A DNA stretch of 64,000 nucleotides, taken from assembly GCA_963969495.1 (NCBI GenBank), contig OZ018318.1, forward strand, positions 178,864,246-178,928,245. The letters are read 5' to 3'. The notes beneath the pieces are model-generated. The model was not told the DNA's origin. It saw only the letters and a list, made by a program, of their open reading frames with translations, and made no database searches. This DNA is from Ceratothoa steindachneri (Eukaryota > Arthropoda > Malacostraca > Isopoda > Cymothoidae). The position numbers and the translations under genes are program-made. This document shows, piece by piece, positions 13,248 to 25,440 of this stretch (the stretch's first letter is position 1; each line of letters begins with the position of its first letter).

Positions 13248-14705
13248 TCACTGTCTACGCACAGCAAGAACATTTTTTGGCATACCATCTATCGACACAT
13301 TATTCTCAGAGTTAATTCCCGTAACTACTTCTTTTTGCCAACGGGACGTACAACGAGCATGCACAGGTTTCACCCAAACTTCCTCTCCCAGTCTTACAGA
13401 CGAAACCTCTCCTTCCCCAACCTTAAGTGGCACTCCAATTGTATCGGAATACCGATTTCTGGAGCACTGATTGTTCATCTTGCCTAGACCTAAAGGATAT
13501 GTTATACCAAAAGAGGGCCTCCAGCGGGCTAATACCACCTCCTTCTACCATCGCGTTAATCGTTCTACGATGCCTCTTTAATATCCCATTGCCACCTGGT
13601 TGATATGCTGCTCTGAAAAACTGGTGAACATTCCACTTGGTGAGAGCGCCTTTTCAGTGACTATGAACGGAAAATCGTAGCATTGTCCATCAAAAGCTCG
13701 TCTACTGGACCCCTATCTAAAACCAAGGGTTTCACTACTGAAGTTATAACATTCAGCAGATTCCCTCTTAAGCTCCTTTCAGATGACAAATCTTCCTGGT
13801 CCACAATCTACAATGGGCAGATATGCCACCTGTCTATAGTGAGCGGCATCTACAGCTAGCCTTTTTCAATTTTCCGGTGCCCCAAGCTCTCCCCTGCGAT
13901 GTACCACAGGAGAAGGAGCAATCGTTTGGCAACCCACAGCTTCTCACCACCTGCTGCACCGAACTTCTGGTTACCGTTGGATCTATCTTCCTAGCTAAAA
14001 ACAATGAACGGCCCACTCCTACATGGTGCATATCATGAACCTCTTTCAGGTCAACTGCCGCCGCACATATGGTTGAATCTACCCTCATGGGATCTTCCTC
14101 TTTGATTATCAGTCACCCTTTCTTCACTCTAGTTTATGCATCGGCTTTTTTCTCCAATGTTAGTACACGGTCGAATACTATCCTTAGGTTAAACCCCTCA
14201 CTCAGGATTTTCAGAATGCCCAGTCGTCTCTTGATTATTATTTATGCAGTCCCTTACATTCTAATTCTCTTACCCTCTGTCAGAGCAACTTTCACCCATC
14301 CATGCACTGTTGCAAAATCCGTCATCATGTTAATCTCTCAAGCCCCAGCTCAATGCTAAATTAAGCCCTTTCAAAATTGCCTCCAACTCTGCTACATATA
14401 TATGATTATAATCACTTTCCTTTTTTAGTCAGGCAACATCCTCTACTGCACATCAGTCGATCTCAAATAAAACCCCAAGAGCGATACTACTGTCATCACA
14501 CCACACAAAAACACTGTCTTTCTTAGGAACATACCAGCCCCCCTTTACTATGTCTCTCCTTCTGAATTTTTCTATCATATGCATTGAGTCCTCTTCCCAA
14601 AAGTTTTCCCACCTTGTTCTTTCCGCTCTTCTCTTAATATAGCTACAAGCAACTCGCAGCAATCCAGCCAGGGGATAGTGCCCGGCTAACATAAGTCATA
14701 ACCAA
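13248..14705 (-). pseudogene. Gypsy-like pol fragment: RNase H and integrase
   Basis: Minus-strand pol of an LTR retrotransposon, missing protease and most of the reverse transcriptase. 14692-14453 contains GHYPLAGLLRVACSYIKRRA and the RNase H first Asp in VWCDDSSIALGVL. 14420-14150 continues with VAELEAILKGLNLAL (Glu) and a second Asp in MMTDFATVHGWV. 14088-13860 carries the integrase zinc-binding start (VHDMHHVGVGRSLFLARKID). 13720-13540 has core pieces including DNATIFRS and ISPLEALFWYNISFR. 13538-13248 is the C-terminal domain (GEEVWVKP, ARCTSRWQKEVVTGI, VSIDGMPKNVL). Several frame changes and stops break it. RNase H and integrase join cDNA synthesis to insertion. Assignment to a Gypsy-like lineage is by motif resemblance only. 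Confidence 0.78.
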
Positions 14706-14929
14706 ACTAAGATTAAATTATTATTCAAATACTCAAAAAAATCCCCTTCTTAAATTATAGAGTTAGTGATGATGATGATGATTATGAAATATAGTCAATG
14801 AGAAATTTAATGACAGCAATGTACGCAAAAGGATATTGCAAAACAATGTATTGACCTTAATTTTCAAACCCATTTAAGACAAAACGGTTTTTCCACATGA
14901 ATCTTTATATCTCATTCAAAATTTTCCCT

Positions 14930-15530
14930 CTGCAACCACGCATTTTCTTAATTTGAGCCTTGTGCTTGTTCCACTACGACTCAATATGTTGGGTATAGAC
15001 TCCATTCACTGGGTCGACAAAGTTTACTGAATTGTTGACGGTTCTGTGAACGAACCCAAGACCTTGCAAATTTCGGTAGGATCTCCATTCCTTTATGTGA
15101 AAGATAGACCCAGGTCGCACAACTTACTGCACAATGGGTAAAAGCGTAGCCGCATCTCTCCGATCCACGATCTGCATGTAGCAAACCGCAGGAGTTACAT
15201 TGGTGTCAACTAAGCCTAAAATCCTCAATGCCAAACGAGGCCCCCGCCTACGATAATTCTTTGGCTTGTGAGAAAACAAGACTTTCACCTCCACAACAAC
15301 TGCGTGACCTCCGAAAGAGATAATAGCATTCGCTCTGAAGTACATAGTTAATACGTACTTCACGAAAGAAGTTGTAGCTGTCCACCATGGTCTTCTTCGA
15401 AATAATTTATAACTGTCCATCCATTTCATACCTAAATTCCATATTATCCCTTTCCATGTTAAAAACTTTACATTTTTTAAGGTAAAAGTCATCTGCCACT
15501 TCTGAGCGGTGCTACTTTTATTCTCCACTC
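14930..15530 (-). pseudogene. Merlin-type (ISXO2-like) DDE transposase fragment
   Basis: Read on the minus strand, 15528-15124 contains WWTATTSFVKYVLTMYFRA, then GGHAVVVEVKVLFSHKPKNY (the Asp of the usual VDESLF box is replaced by Val), LALRILGLVDTNVTPAVC and MQIVDRRDAATLLPIVQ. After a frame change, 15125-14935 adds elements of the C-terminal half: an EWRSY-type block, a TVN..NFVDP-type block, and IESYWN-like residues in mixed frames. This succession is characteristic of the ISXO2/IS1595 transposase fold used by eukaryotic Merlin elements. The first catalytic position is altered and the frame is broken, so it is inactive. Terminal inverted repeats were not found. Confidence 0.75.
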
Positions 15531-15589
15531 TTGCTCCTACTTAAAATTTCCCCTCACTTCCTTATTTCTTGATCACCGGCGAAGTTCCA

Positions 15590-17574
<1,985 letters not shown>

Positions 17575-18949
17575 CATTGTAAATTCGTTGATTTTATGAA
17601 TATATGTAGGTTATGCAGGAAGTGATCTCTTGCCCCGAAGAGTGTCATTTGTGTCTTAGCGTCTAGTATTATTTGTGCGTGGAGCGCGATCTCGTCTGGT
17701 CCACGGCCGCTGACGAGAATGGTCTCGTCATTAGCGTAGGATACTGTGTGTGTGACAGCAGTTTCCGGATGGGGGTGGGGTGTCGTTTGTATACATGATG
17801 TATAGTGTGGGTGCCAGTACGCTTCCTTGGGGAACGCCTGAGCGTGGTGTGAAGGGTTGTGAGAGGGCATTGTTGTATTTGATGTGGCATCTCCGTTCAG
17901 TTAGGTAGTGCGAGAGGAGCTTTCTGGTGCAGAGAGGTAACTCCGTATTGTTGGCGAGTTTCCAACGGAGTCCCTCGTGCCACACTTTATCGAAGGCCTT
18001 CTCCACGCCCTTCCTGATGGAGAGTCTTTTGATGTACTTAGCGTTTTTTTTCTGTATTCTGTCATGAACGATGGTCACAGCCGCCTGAGTCGACCAGCCC
18101 CTCCTGAACCAATATTGGTGGAGAGAGAACAAGTCCCTCTCTTCCAGGTATTCCCGTAGGCGGTAGTTGATCATACGTTCAAGTATTTTGCCTAGGTGCT
18201 CTAATAGAGCAATAGGCCTGAAATTGTTTGGGTGTTTGGGGTCTTTGTTCGTTTTGTGTAGAAGTATGTTGTGAGAGACTTTGAATATTTGGGGGAAGTA
18301 GCCTGAGGCTAGTGAGGCGTTGAATAGGTGTGTAAATGTGGGGGATATGTTTGCGCGGAGGTTGTGTATTAGTGTGGCTGGTAGGATGGAGGGGCCGGGT
18401 GCACATTTTGTTGTTGTTTTAATGTAGTGTTTTGTTTCCTTGACGGTGATGGGAGTGGTTATTGTGGATGTGCAGTCGAGCAGCTCCATTCGTATTAGGG
18501 TGGTGGGCCTTAGCTCATGAGCGTTGGCTTGACACCACTCCTGGACTTCCTGGAGGTGCTCTTGCGCGTGTACTGTGTCCCAATGGGACCTAAATGCGCT
18601 GAGGATGACGTTGGTGTCTGTGTACGTTTGGTTGTTTAAATGGAGGATGATGGGTTTGGGTGGATCAGTGTCTAGCATCCTTTTTACGTGCCTCCAGAAG
18701 ATGGAGGGGGTTTGTGCAACGAGTGTCGTCCGCGATGCGGACAACCTCTCGCCACTGCCGGATCCCATCTAGCTGCACACACTGTAGGATGCGGGCACGT
18801 AGGTGGTCGATGTTGTGTTGTCGTGGGCCTCTAGTGTAGGGATTGTTGCACTGTGTGATGAGTCTCTGCGTGTGTATGGAATATGTGAAGTTGTGGGGAT
18901 CGAAGATCGAACCTAGTAAACATTTGTTTAAAAAATTTAAACCACACAT
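17575..18949 (-). pseudogene. Jockey-type LINE reverse transcriptase (family D)
   Basis: ORF2 fragment of a Jockey-clade LINE, distinct from family C. The long open stretch 18768-17731 runs from the pre-RT linker (FWRHVKRMLDTD) through the fingers and palm: NNFRPIALLEHLGKILERM, QYWFRRGWSTQAAV, KGVEKAFDKVWHEGLRWKL and SGVPQGSVLAPTLYIMYTND. An overlapping frame (17870-17574) supplies the catalytic box as SYANDETILV, so YADD is changed to YAND at about 17727-17738. Upstream (18949-18770) is the linker DHLRARILQCVQLDGIRQW in another frame. The endonuclease is missing and the protein is cut off just after the palm. This is one of the better-preserved RT stretches here, but it is catalytically damaged and frameshifted at both ends. 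Confidence 0.88.
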
Positions 18950-18959
18950 TGAACCTTAT

Positions 18960-19165
18960 AAATAGGAAGATAAACTTCCCGTTTTTAATAGCTCTCTTTT
19001 GTAAATATAAAGATAAAATTCCCGTTGCTAATAGCTCTCTTTTGTAAATAGGAAGATAAACTTCCCGCTGTTAATAGCGGTCTTTTGTAAATAGGAAGAT
19101 AAACTTCGCGCTATGTAGTATTTATCCTTCGTAAACAGGAAGCTAGACTTCCCAGTATGCAGTAC
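18960..19165. repeat. 43-bp tandem repeat, about 4.7 units
   Basis: Units start at 18960, 19003, 19046, 19089 and 19133 with the core AAATAGGAAGATAAACTTCC and a second shared part AATAGC.CTCTTTTGT. Spacing is 43, 43, 43 and 44 bp. Later units are more diverged. It abuts the 5' truncation of the family D LINE. There is no unique spacer between units, so it is not a CRISPR-like array. Confidence 0.93.
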
Positions 19166-19776
19166 GATATCATGTGTCGGCCATACGTGGCTCCTTTGAC
19201 GGCTGTGAACTTTTCGGTGAGTTCAATTTTCTTGTAGATTTCTTCCAAGTCTATGATTATGATTGATTACGATTACGTTAAAGTGGGTGCATGTAAGGGA
19301 AGATGATAGGGTGTGTGGGTAGATAGAGAAAATAGACAAGCGGTGAAAAGAGAAAGAAGTGTGGTAGGGTGCAAAGAGATGCTAGAGCCTGGTGATCAGA
19401 CCTATCACTTTTAATATTTTTTGGGTAGCGTGTATTCTTTGTTGTTTCTGTAGATTTTACTAATTCTAAATAATTATTTATGGCGTTCAAGCCATTTGTC
19501 TTATTTTTTAGTTTATTTTTGTGTATGTTATGCATTGCTTATTTGTTTGTGTTTTTTAATACATTTAAGAGCGTGCTTAATGTTTTGATATTTTTTTTGT
19601 ATGTGTGTGTTTTTTAGTTTTTTTGTTTCTTCAAAGTTGGTTGATTATCTTCGAAATCGGGGGGTTTTCATAATCTTGGTTTGCGGTTGTCTTCATCGGT
19701 GAATTGTTGTAGTTGTGAGTTCATTTATCTTCTTCGGTTGTCTTCTTCTTTGTTTGTTTTCAGGTAATATATCTCA
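19166..19776 (-). other. 3' UTR of a family C LINE copy (probable)
   Basis: Follows the stop codon of the minus-strand RT piece ending at 19777. In minus-strand sense it is A-rich, contains TGGCTTGAACGCCA, and resembles 20760-21200, which follows another family C C-terminus in the same orientation. Both continue with TGATA.. and a CT-rich stretch. The exact 3' end and poly(A) tail were not located. Confidence 0.5.
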
Positions 19777-20757
19777 TTATGTGTAGAACGGCACTTCGTT
19801 CCCGCTAGCCACTCGGTTGGCGGAGCTGGGAAATCTGGCGCGACAGTCTGCTCTTCTGTTCTGGTTAATCATCTGGGTGATTTCATCACTCAGTTCCCGA
19901 TTAACCAGTTCCTGCATTTTCCGGGTCCGTTCTTCGATCATCTTGTTAATGGGAATTATCCCCGCCTCTCTGTGCAGATCTTCTTGCCTGCGCGTACCCG
20001 TGATTAGGTAAATGCATTTATTTTGCACTACTTGAAGTCGACTCTTATATGTAATATATTGAGACACATGAGAGGGTGTAGGCGGTGTAAAGCAACGTAG
20101 ATCTTACAAGGGCATTGTAGATCTACTTCTTGTTGCTTTCACGTAGATTTCTAAATGTATATAGAGTTCTGACAGCGGCCGAGGGTCGAGAAATTCTTTC
20201 TTCGAGGTACTTCTTGTACCCGGTAGAGGTGATTTTCATATCGAGTACATTGCATTCGTTGGTGTAGAGATATCGCGTATCCCCCACACGCACGTCTGCT
20301 CGTAGGGTGCGTCCAATGGGGAGCACCTTGAACTTCTCTTGGTTTGTTCTTATCTTTCATTGAACCTCGTAGTTGTTCAAGTTCGCGATTTCCATCGCTG
20401 TCATGCGAGCTTGCCACGGCGCATTTCTCCATGGAGATACGATTATCTGGCTGAAATCATCGGCGTACTGAATATTGAGAGAAGAGGAGTACACAGGGGC
20501 TGGGACAACCGCGGTGTATATCGAGTAAAGTGTGAGGGACAGACCCCCCTCCCCTGCGGGAGGTCCGCAGTGAGCGGAAAATTTGGTCCACCCGTGCACC
20601 CTAGACTGGCATACGCCGCTGTCTCCATGACGTAGTCACAGAGAGTTCTTTCCAAGTTTTCACTTAGACCCAGGCGTAAGATCTTATACTGCATGCCCCG
20701 CTGCCACAGCTTATCAAACGCCTTTGATACATCCCGACAAACATTGGACATTGGACA
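19777..20757 (-). pseudogene. Family C LINE RT, palm to C-terminus (piece B2)
   Basis: Minus-strand reverse transcriptase piece. 20751-20650 starts NVCRDVSKAFDKLWQRGMQY. 20600-20357 includes SLTLYSIYTAV and an intact catalytic box NIQYADDFSQIIV (YADD at about 20457-20468). 20326-20123 has RTLRADVRVGDTRYLY and VLDMKITSTGYKKYLEERI. 20067-19777 is the thumb and C-terminus (RLQVVQNKCIYLITGTRRQ, DLHREAGIIPI), ending FPSSANRVASGNEVPFYT and a stop. Frame changes near 20600, 20340 and 20110 break it. It begins in the middle of the palm, where the missing upstream part is found at 21298-21430, separated by 540 bp of another copy. Confidence 0.85.
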
Positions 20758-21297
20758 TAAAAAGTGAGGAATATAGTAGAAGAGGGTTTTAGTAGGAGAA
20801 ATAGTGGGGAAATAGGGAAAAAATGATAGAAAAGCGAATATGAAAGGTAGAATGAAAGACAGATCCCTGGTGAAAGGGTATCACTTGCTTTCTTTGCGTT
20901 TTGGTTGTGTTTTTTTGATAGTATATAAATATACCATCTGGTAAATGCACTGGGCATTCAAGCCTTTGTAGTAATAGATATTATCTCTACGTGGCTTTTT
21001 AGAAGATTTTCATCTTCGATTCTGGGTGTTTCACACCTAGATTTGGATTTTTATGTGTTGATTTGTTTTAATTGTTTCTTGGCGATATTTCGCACAAAAA
21101 TTTGGGGAAGTGTTTTTAGAACTAAATTTAGCAAGTGCTAATTCAGTGGCTAAACTCGTTTGGCTTTGTTCATGTTTTGTTGTGTTATGAATGGGGGTTA
21201 TCTAGCTTTAAGTGAACCTTGGGTCGACGTTAATGTCATTCGGTAGTCTACTGCTTTTGAAACTAATTGTTCGTCTTAAGTTACGTAAATTGTCAAA
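20758..21297 (-). pseudogene. Family C LINE C-terminal end and 3' UTR (piece A2)
   Basis: In minus-strand sense this starts FDNLRNLRRTISFKSSRLPN and ends DINVDPRFT with a stop at about 21208. That resembles the FPSS..A..P.YT ending of the neighbouring copy. A 3' UTR-like stretch to 20758 follows, similar to 19166-19776. It appears to be the tail of the copy whose preceding part is 21431-21928, but a 130-bp piece of a different copy lies between. The C-terminal assignment is inference from a short alignment by eye. Confidence 0.5.
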
Positions 21298-21430
21298 GTC
21301 AATGTGAATGTCCCGTTTGGCTTGGGAAAGCTTTTCCGTTATGACATTGATTGCCATTTCCGTACTTCGCTTCTTTCTAAACCCGAATTGACATGAATGG
21401 TAGAGGAAGTTTTCTTCCAGGTGTGACACC
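21298..21430 (-). pseudogene. Family C LINE RT fingers fragment (piece B1)
   Basis: Minus-strand sense: VSHLEENFLYHSCQFGFRKK continuing RSTEMAINVITEKLSQAKRDIHID. This is the conserved RT segment that in other family C copies (9035-9130 and 63470-63590) is immediately followed by the VCRDVSKAF block. Here that block is found 540 bp away, at 20751. The fragment is only about 130 bp long and has neither a LINE 5' nor 3' end. Confidence 0.75.
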
Positions 21431-21928
21431 ATTCGTTAGAGTGGACCAGATCTTTTTGTCCAGTTTCAGGGTGACGACATTGATGGGCTCCAAACGTTTC
21501 CTCCTGTGCAAATCACTTTGCCTAAGACGATCACGCCTCCTTGCTTTGTTAATTAGCAGAGAGGGAGTGTTCTGGATACGTTGGAGCCTTTTCATCAAGG
21601 TTTTGTTTGCCGCTTGGGAGACCACTGCGGGGTAGATCAGCATAGCCCGGACATATATTATATATATTTTCCTGATGTTGGCCGAGCTAAGATCCCTAAA
21701 CCTGTAAAGCTTGGAGATTTCTCTCCTTGTCTCGAGTATCCATGGTCGGTGATTTTAAGGCCCAGGACGGTGCCTTCAGCCGAGTAGCCATATCTCCTCC
21801 CATCTATGATGATGGGCGTCGTCAACGTGGGGCTCAGTGGGGGTGAGTTTGAACTCCCCCCTATTAGTTCTTATCTTCCAGCGTCTCTCGTACCGGTTGA
21901 TGTTGATTTCCGCTATTGTACGCATTGC
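21431..21928 (-). pseudogene. Family C-like LINE RT thumb fragment (piece A1)
   Basis: Minus-strand sense: 21915-21790 gives NRYERRWKIRTNRGEFKLTP, the region just after the catalytic box. 21740-21660 gives KSPSFTGLGILARPTSGKYI-type sequence with stops. 21643-21431 gives IYPAVVSQAANKTLMKRLQ, then DLHRRKRLEPINVVTLKLDK and KIWSTL. This is the thumb and connector of a family C-like protein. It begins exactly at the fold-back palindrome at 21929 and is cut at 21431 by the insertion of piece B1. Stops at several places exclude function. Confidence 0.75.
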
Positions 21929-21978
21929 CTGGTCCCTCGCTTTCTTCACCGGACCCGGTGAAGAAAGCGAGGGACCAG
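21929..21978. repeat. Perfect 24-bp inverted repeat with 2-bp spacer
   Basis: The left arm 21929-21952 (CTGGTCCCTCGC...) is the exact complement of the right arm 21955-21978, with only AC between them. It sits at the head-to-head junction of a minus-strand LINE RT fragment and a plus-strand LINE ORF1 fragment, and would extrude as a hairpin. Confidence 0.97.
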
Positions 21979-22425
21979 CGAGGGATCTGGGTGACGTTAT
22001 CTGCAAATTGCAGATACATCGTGTTCCTGTGCACCGGTGTTGGGAGGTCGATGGTAAAACATCGAGATGGCTCAGAGGGCTATGAAGGATGGACTCCTGT
22101 GATTCTTCCTTCGTATCGCCCCAGAACAAGTTGAAGCTGAGGAGTTTATCCAACTCGAGCTCTGCCAACGCTGCCTGGCTGTGGAAAAACACGCCACTAA
22201 AGAATGTATGGCGCCTGACGTCACTTGCTCCATCTGCTCCAAACTCGGTCACGGATGGAAAGAGTGCACTTCCGAGAAACAAAGATGCGCTAACTGCGGA
22301 GGGGACCACAAGGCCGTGGCCATGAGGTGTCCCTTCCGCAAGGAAGCCATTCGGGCAAAACGAGATGTGATGAAGCAGGTAAAGGAGGCAAAATCCAAGA
22401 CCTTCGTCGAGGCAGTGGCATAAAC
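21979..22425 (+). pseudogene. Family C-like LINE ORF1, CCHC zinc-knuckle half
   Basis: Plus-strand gag-like ORF1. 22140-22423 contains three successive zinc knuckles: CQRCLAVEKHATKEC (CX2CX5HX4C), CSICSKLGHGWKEC (CX2CX4HX4C) and CANCGGDHKAVAMRC (CX2CX3HX6C). A basic stretch KEAIRAKRDVMKQVKEAK and a stop at about 22421 follow. Such triple knuckles are usual in ORF1 of Jockey/I-group LINEs, where they bind RNA. The same trio is seen in the 59.3-59.6 kb copy. The N-terminal half (before about 22080) is only weakly recognisable. All knuckle ligands are intact, so this is one of the fresher ORF1 pieces. Confidence 0.85.
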
Positions 22426-22445
22426 CAAGACCGCAGCACAGAAAA

Positions 22446-23228
22446 TTGGTAATACCAGGTGAGTCTAAGGAGATTATGACCATGATCGTCTTTGCTCACT
22501 TGGTGAATCTAGCTAACCCTGGTTTATTTACAGAGGAGTTAAATCGCCTCCTGCAAAAAAACGGTTTTCAAAAAGCTATGGTTCCCGCCCAACCCCGCAT
22601 CGCAGGAAATGATAAGGATACAATTCATCGACGTTCCCCAGCAAAAAAAAACACTGGAAAAGAAGAAGTTGTGAATCGACACCATAAAAAATCGGAGGAA
22701 GAACTTACAACGGATGAAGACTTGGAAAAAGACGGAAACACGAAAAAGTTCACAAAGAAGAAAAAAGAAAAAAAAAAAGAAAAAGAAAAAAAGTGGTACA
22801 AGAGGAAAATAAAGAAGAAGAAACAAGCCAAATCTCAAGAAAGCTCAGATGAAGATGAAATCCTAAAGTATCCGGGATTTCCACTCACGGAGAAAAGGGA
22901 TTTCCTTCTGCGGGGCTGTTTCTTCGACGCCATGGACGTGGACCCTAAAGTCCATGGTCCCTCTAAATGCCGACCCTCAAAGGGACACAATGAAAAACTG
23001 CTCGACGGAATCAACAAAGGCAAATACAAATGGACATACGAAGGACCATGGTCCCCGAAGGAAATAGGTGGACTATTGATGGAGTGCGCGATTTACATCC
23101 CGGACTCGTGCTTACACACCATCGATTCAGCTGTCTTTAAGGTAATGGAGAATGGCCACAAGACTTCGGAGTATTACTTAACCTCCAAAATAGCAACTAG
23201 TGTTAACAGAAGTGACAAATCAAAGTGA
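22446..23228 (+). CDS. Family C-like LINE ORF1 C-terminal part, open frame
   Basis: An uninterrupted 260-codon frame downstream of the knuckle region, separated from it by one stop. Near the start it has VFAHLVNLANPGLFTEELNR then LLQKNGFQKAMVP, which matches the segment SHVMNIANPGSYASNLNNM at about 59680 that follows the knuckles in the complete family C copy. A strongly charged Lys/Glu-rich region (22740-22850) and an acidic QESSDEDEIL follow. The rest (DPKVHGPSKCRPSKGHNEKL, IYIPDSCLHTIDSAVFKVM) is not recognised. It may be the genuine C-terminal ORF1 domain of this sub-family. The frame is open, but the protein's N-terminus is broken, so expression as a functional unit is doubtful. Confidence 0.6.
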   Translation: MVIPGESKEIMTMIVFAHLVNLANPGLFTEELNRLLQKNGFQKAMVPAQPRIAGNDKDTIHRRSPAKKNTGKEEVVNRHHKKSEEELTTDEDLEKDGNTKKFTKKKKEKKKEKEKKWYKRKIKKKKQAKSQESSDEDEILKYPGFPLTEKRDFLLRGCFFDAMDVDPKVHGPSKCRPSKGHNEKLLDGINKGKYKWTYEGPWSPKEIGGLLMECAIYIPDSCLHTIDSAVFKVMENGHKTSEYYLTSKIATSVNRSDKSK

Positions 23229-25440
23229 ACAAATTCAAGACAAACAAGAACCACCGTCTCACTAAAAGAAGACTAGCTAACAAGAGATAAAGTAGAATTT
23301 GTGGTATATTTGAGCAGGATAAAAAATAATTTTGTTTAATTCGCACAAGATGACTGTATTTCTTTTATTTGAATGATTAGAATTTACTTTTAAATTGAAA
23401 AGGAGTGAGTGTTTTGTTAAGATTATTTACTTTATCTATAATTTTGCATGAGGCAATCATAATTATATTATGTCAATAGAATAAAGTACATATATGAATT
23501 GGATGCAAAGTTGTTTTTATGACTTTTATGTGAAAATTTCCTTGGAGGAGGTCCATAGCTTTCATCACCTTAAAGGGGTCCATGACTGAATAAAGAAGGT
23601 TAAGAACTCCAGAATTAAGAGTAGGTCTCAATTTGAGAATAAACAAAACGTTAGTTTTAACTAGAAATTCTCAAAAAAACAAATAAAGCGTGTTTTTCAT
23701 TACACCAAAATATTACTGAACCGTACAACCAAAAGCGCTGATAATAATATAATATAGCCACAAAGGACCTCCAAAATAACAAAGTACTGTTTATTTATGG
23801 TAGCCATTACGCTTTCATAAGCAAAACAATAAAAATAAATTAACTATAACACTAAACCAACTTCTTATTTAAAATATAAATAATGTATTTTTATTTAACG
23901 ATATTAAAAAGAAATAACTAAAACTTTCTGAAAATTAATATAGTTTAAATTTTAAACGGTAACTTAAAATACTTTCATTCTGCAATATACCTTTTGAATT
24001 GTGTACCTAGGAAAAAATAAAATGAGTTTTAAAATATACATTTTGCGTTTGATGAATTTTCTATCTTTTAATCGGAGATTTCTATGCATGGAGAAAGAGT
24101 GAAAGATAGAAAAGAAAGAAAACACAATGAAAAATAAGATGAAAAACACTCATAATCCAAATCTCAGTAGCACAATTTGAAAGGAGGTTGGACAGGTTGT
24201 GGGCAAATCAGCCAATAAAATATAATCAGGGCCGGTTTAATTTACCAAGTCGTTACCCGAGCAATAGCAACAAACAAAGAAAACTTAGAAACCAGAGGGT
24301 CCCTGTAGAAAATTAACAGAAATTAAGCCGTATAGGGGCCAATAAATTATATGTGACTGAGTACTTCAATGCTTCAACAAATTTCTATAACAAGTATCTT
24401 TCGTAGTTTATAATCTTCCACAAAGTAGCCTGTACGCTATACTTTCCCATATGCAACACATTTAAAGACACTTCATTTTTATACCCTTCGCTTTTAACCC
24501 TCAATCACGTTATGCATCTTTTTATACATTATACTGTTCACCCAACATCCAATTAATCTAAATTTACATTTCATTCATTTTAATTATGAAATACGACAAC
24601 AATTTGTAGGTTACCTAGTAAAGTGCTTTTATGTTAAATATATTATACTTTTTCAACTAAAGTTATAATATATATTTAATTAAAATTATTTTATTTTATT
24701 ATTTTTAGTAAATTAATAATTATGAAATGCAATTATGAAAATTTATACGTAATTAATAATTTAATTATAACTTTATGTTTGAGATATTTATATTAATAGC
24801 ATATAATTTTAAAACGAAGTAAGTATTTATAAGATGAGTGCTCTCATTTATTATTTTAAGCCATTTTTAATTCAATCTATTTTGATATAGTCTAATCTTA
24901 ATTGTAAGTTTAGGTGTATTTGTTTACACATGACGCATGTTTGGTCAAAATTTTCCTCACTTTACCAGTTTGTTTTTGCAATGGCAATTTTTATATCCTC
25001 AGTCACGTTTTTATTATCTTGCTGTCTATCGCAAAACTTGTAATTTAAGTTCTAGGATCATGTCGTTAGATTTGAGCTTTTAAATGCGTTCAGTTAACAT
25101 TTAATCTTAGGGTTATTTAATAAGTCCGTTCTCTAAAAGTGCATAGGAGGATCTCTAAAAGTATTCCGTAACTTTTTAACAATCTTGGACAAATTTAAGG
25201 ACGTGAGAAACGATTTTCTTTTAATTTAAGCTTGCATATACCAGATGAGAGAGTGATTAATTGCATAAATTACAAATATTGTGAAAGGTAAATGCAGAAT
25301 TATGTTATATGAATAAATATTTGATTATGTTCTAATATACGTTTTGGCGATGGTTTAATTTCTAATAGGCAGTCTACTACAAATACAATCTACTTATTAT
25401 CTTACAGGTTTAAGAAAATTATGGTTAGTTTATTTTGACG
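23229..25440. other. Long AT-rich spacer
   Basis: Strongly AT-rich sequence with no ORF, transposon end or repeat array recognised. 23540-23600 includes GGAGGTCCATAGCTTTCATC and GGGGTCCATGACTGAATAAA, which is compatible with a LINE 3' UTR but not diagnostic. Confidence 0.5.

Noticed and set aside
18960..19165. Regularly spaced repeat considered as a CRISPR array
   Set aside because: Units are contiguous with no unique spacers, the genome is eukaryotic, and no cas genes are present.
21776..22483. 235-codon minus-strand ORF crossing the palindrome
   Set aside because: It is antisense to the plus-strand ORF1 knuckle region for most of its length. Only its last third (piece A1) is genuine RT sequence, and the frame across the fold-back is accidental.
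22539..22838. Minus-strand ORF rich in Phe
   Set aside because: Complement of the Lys-rich ORF1 region.
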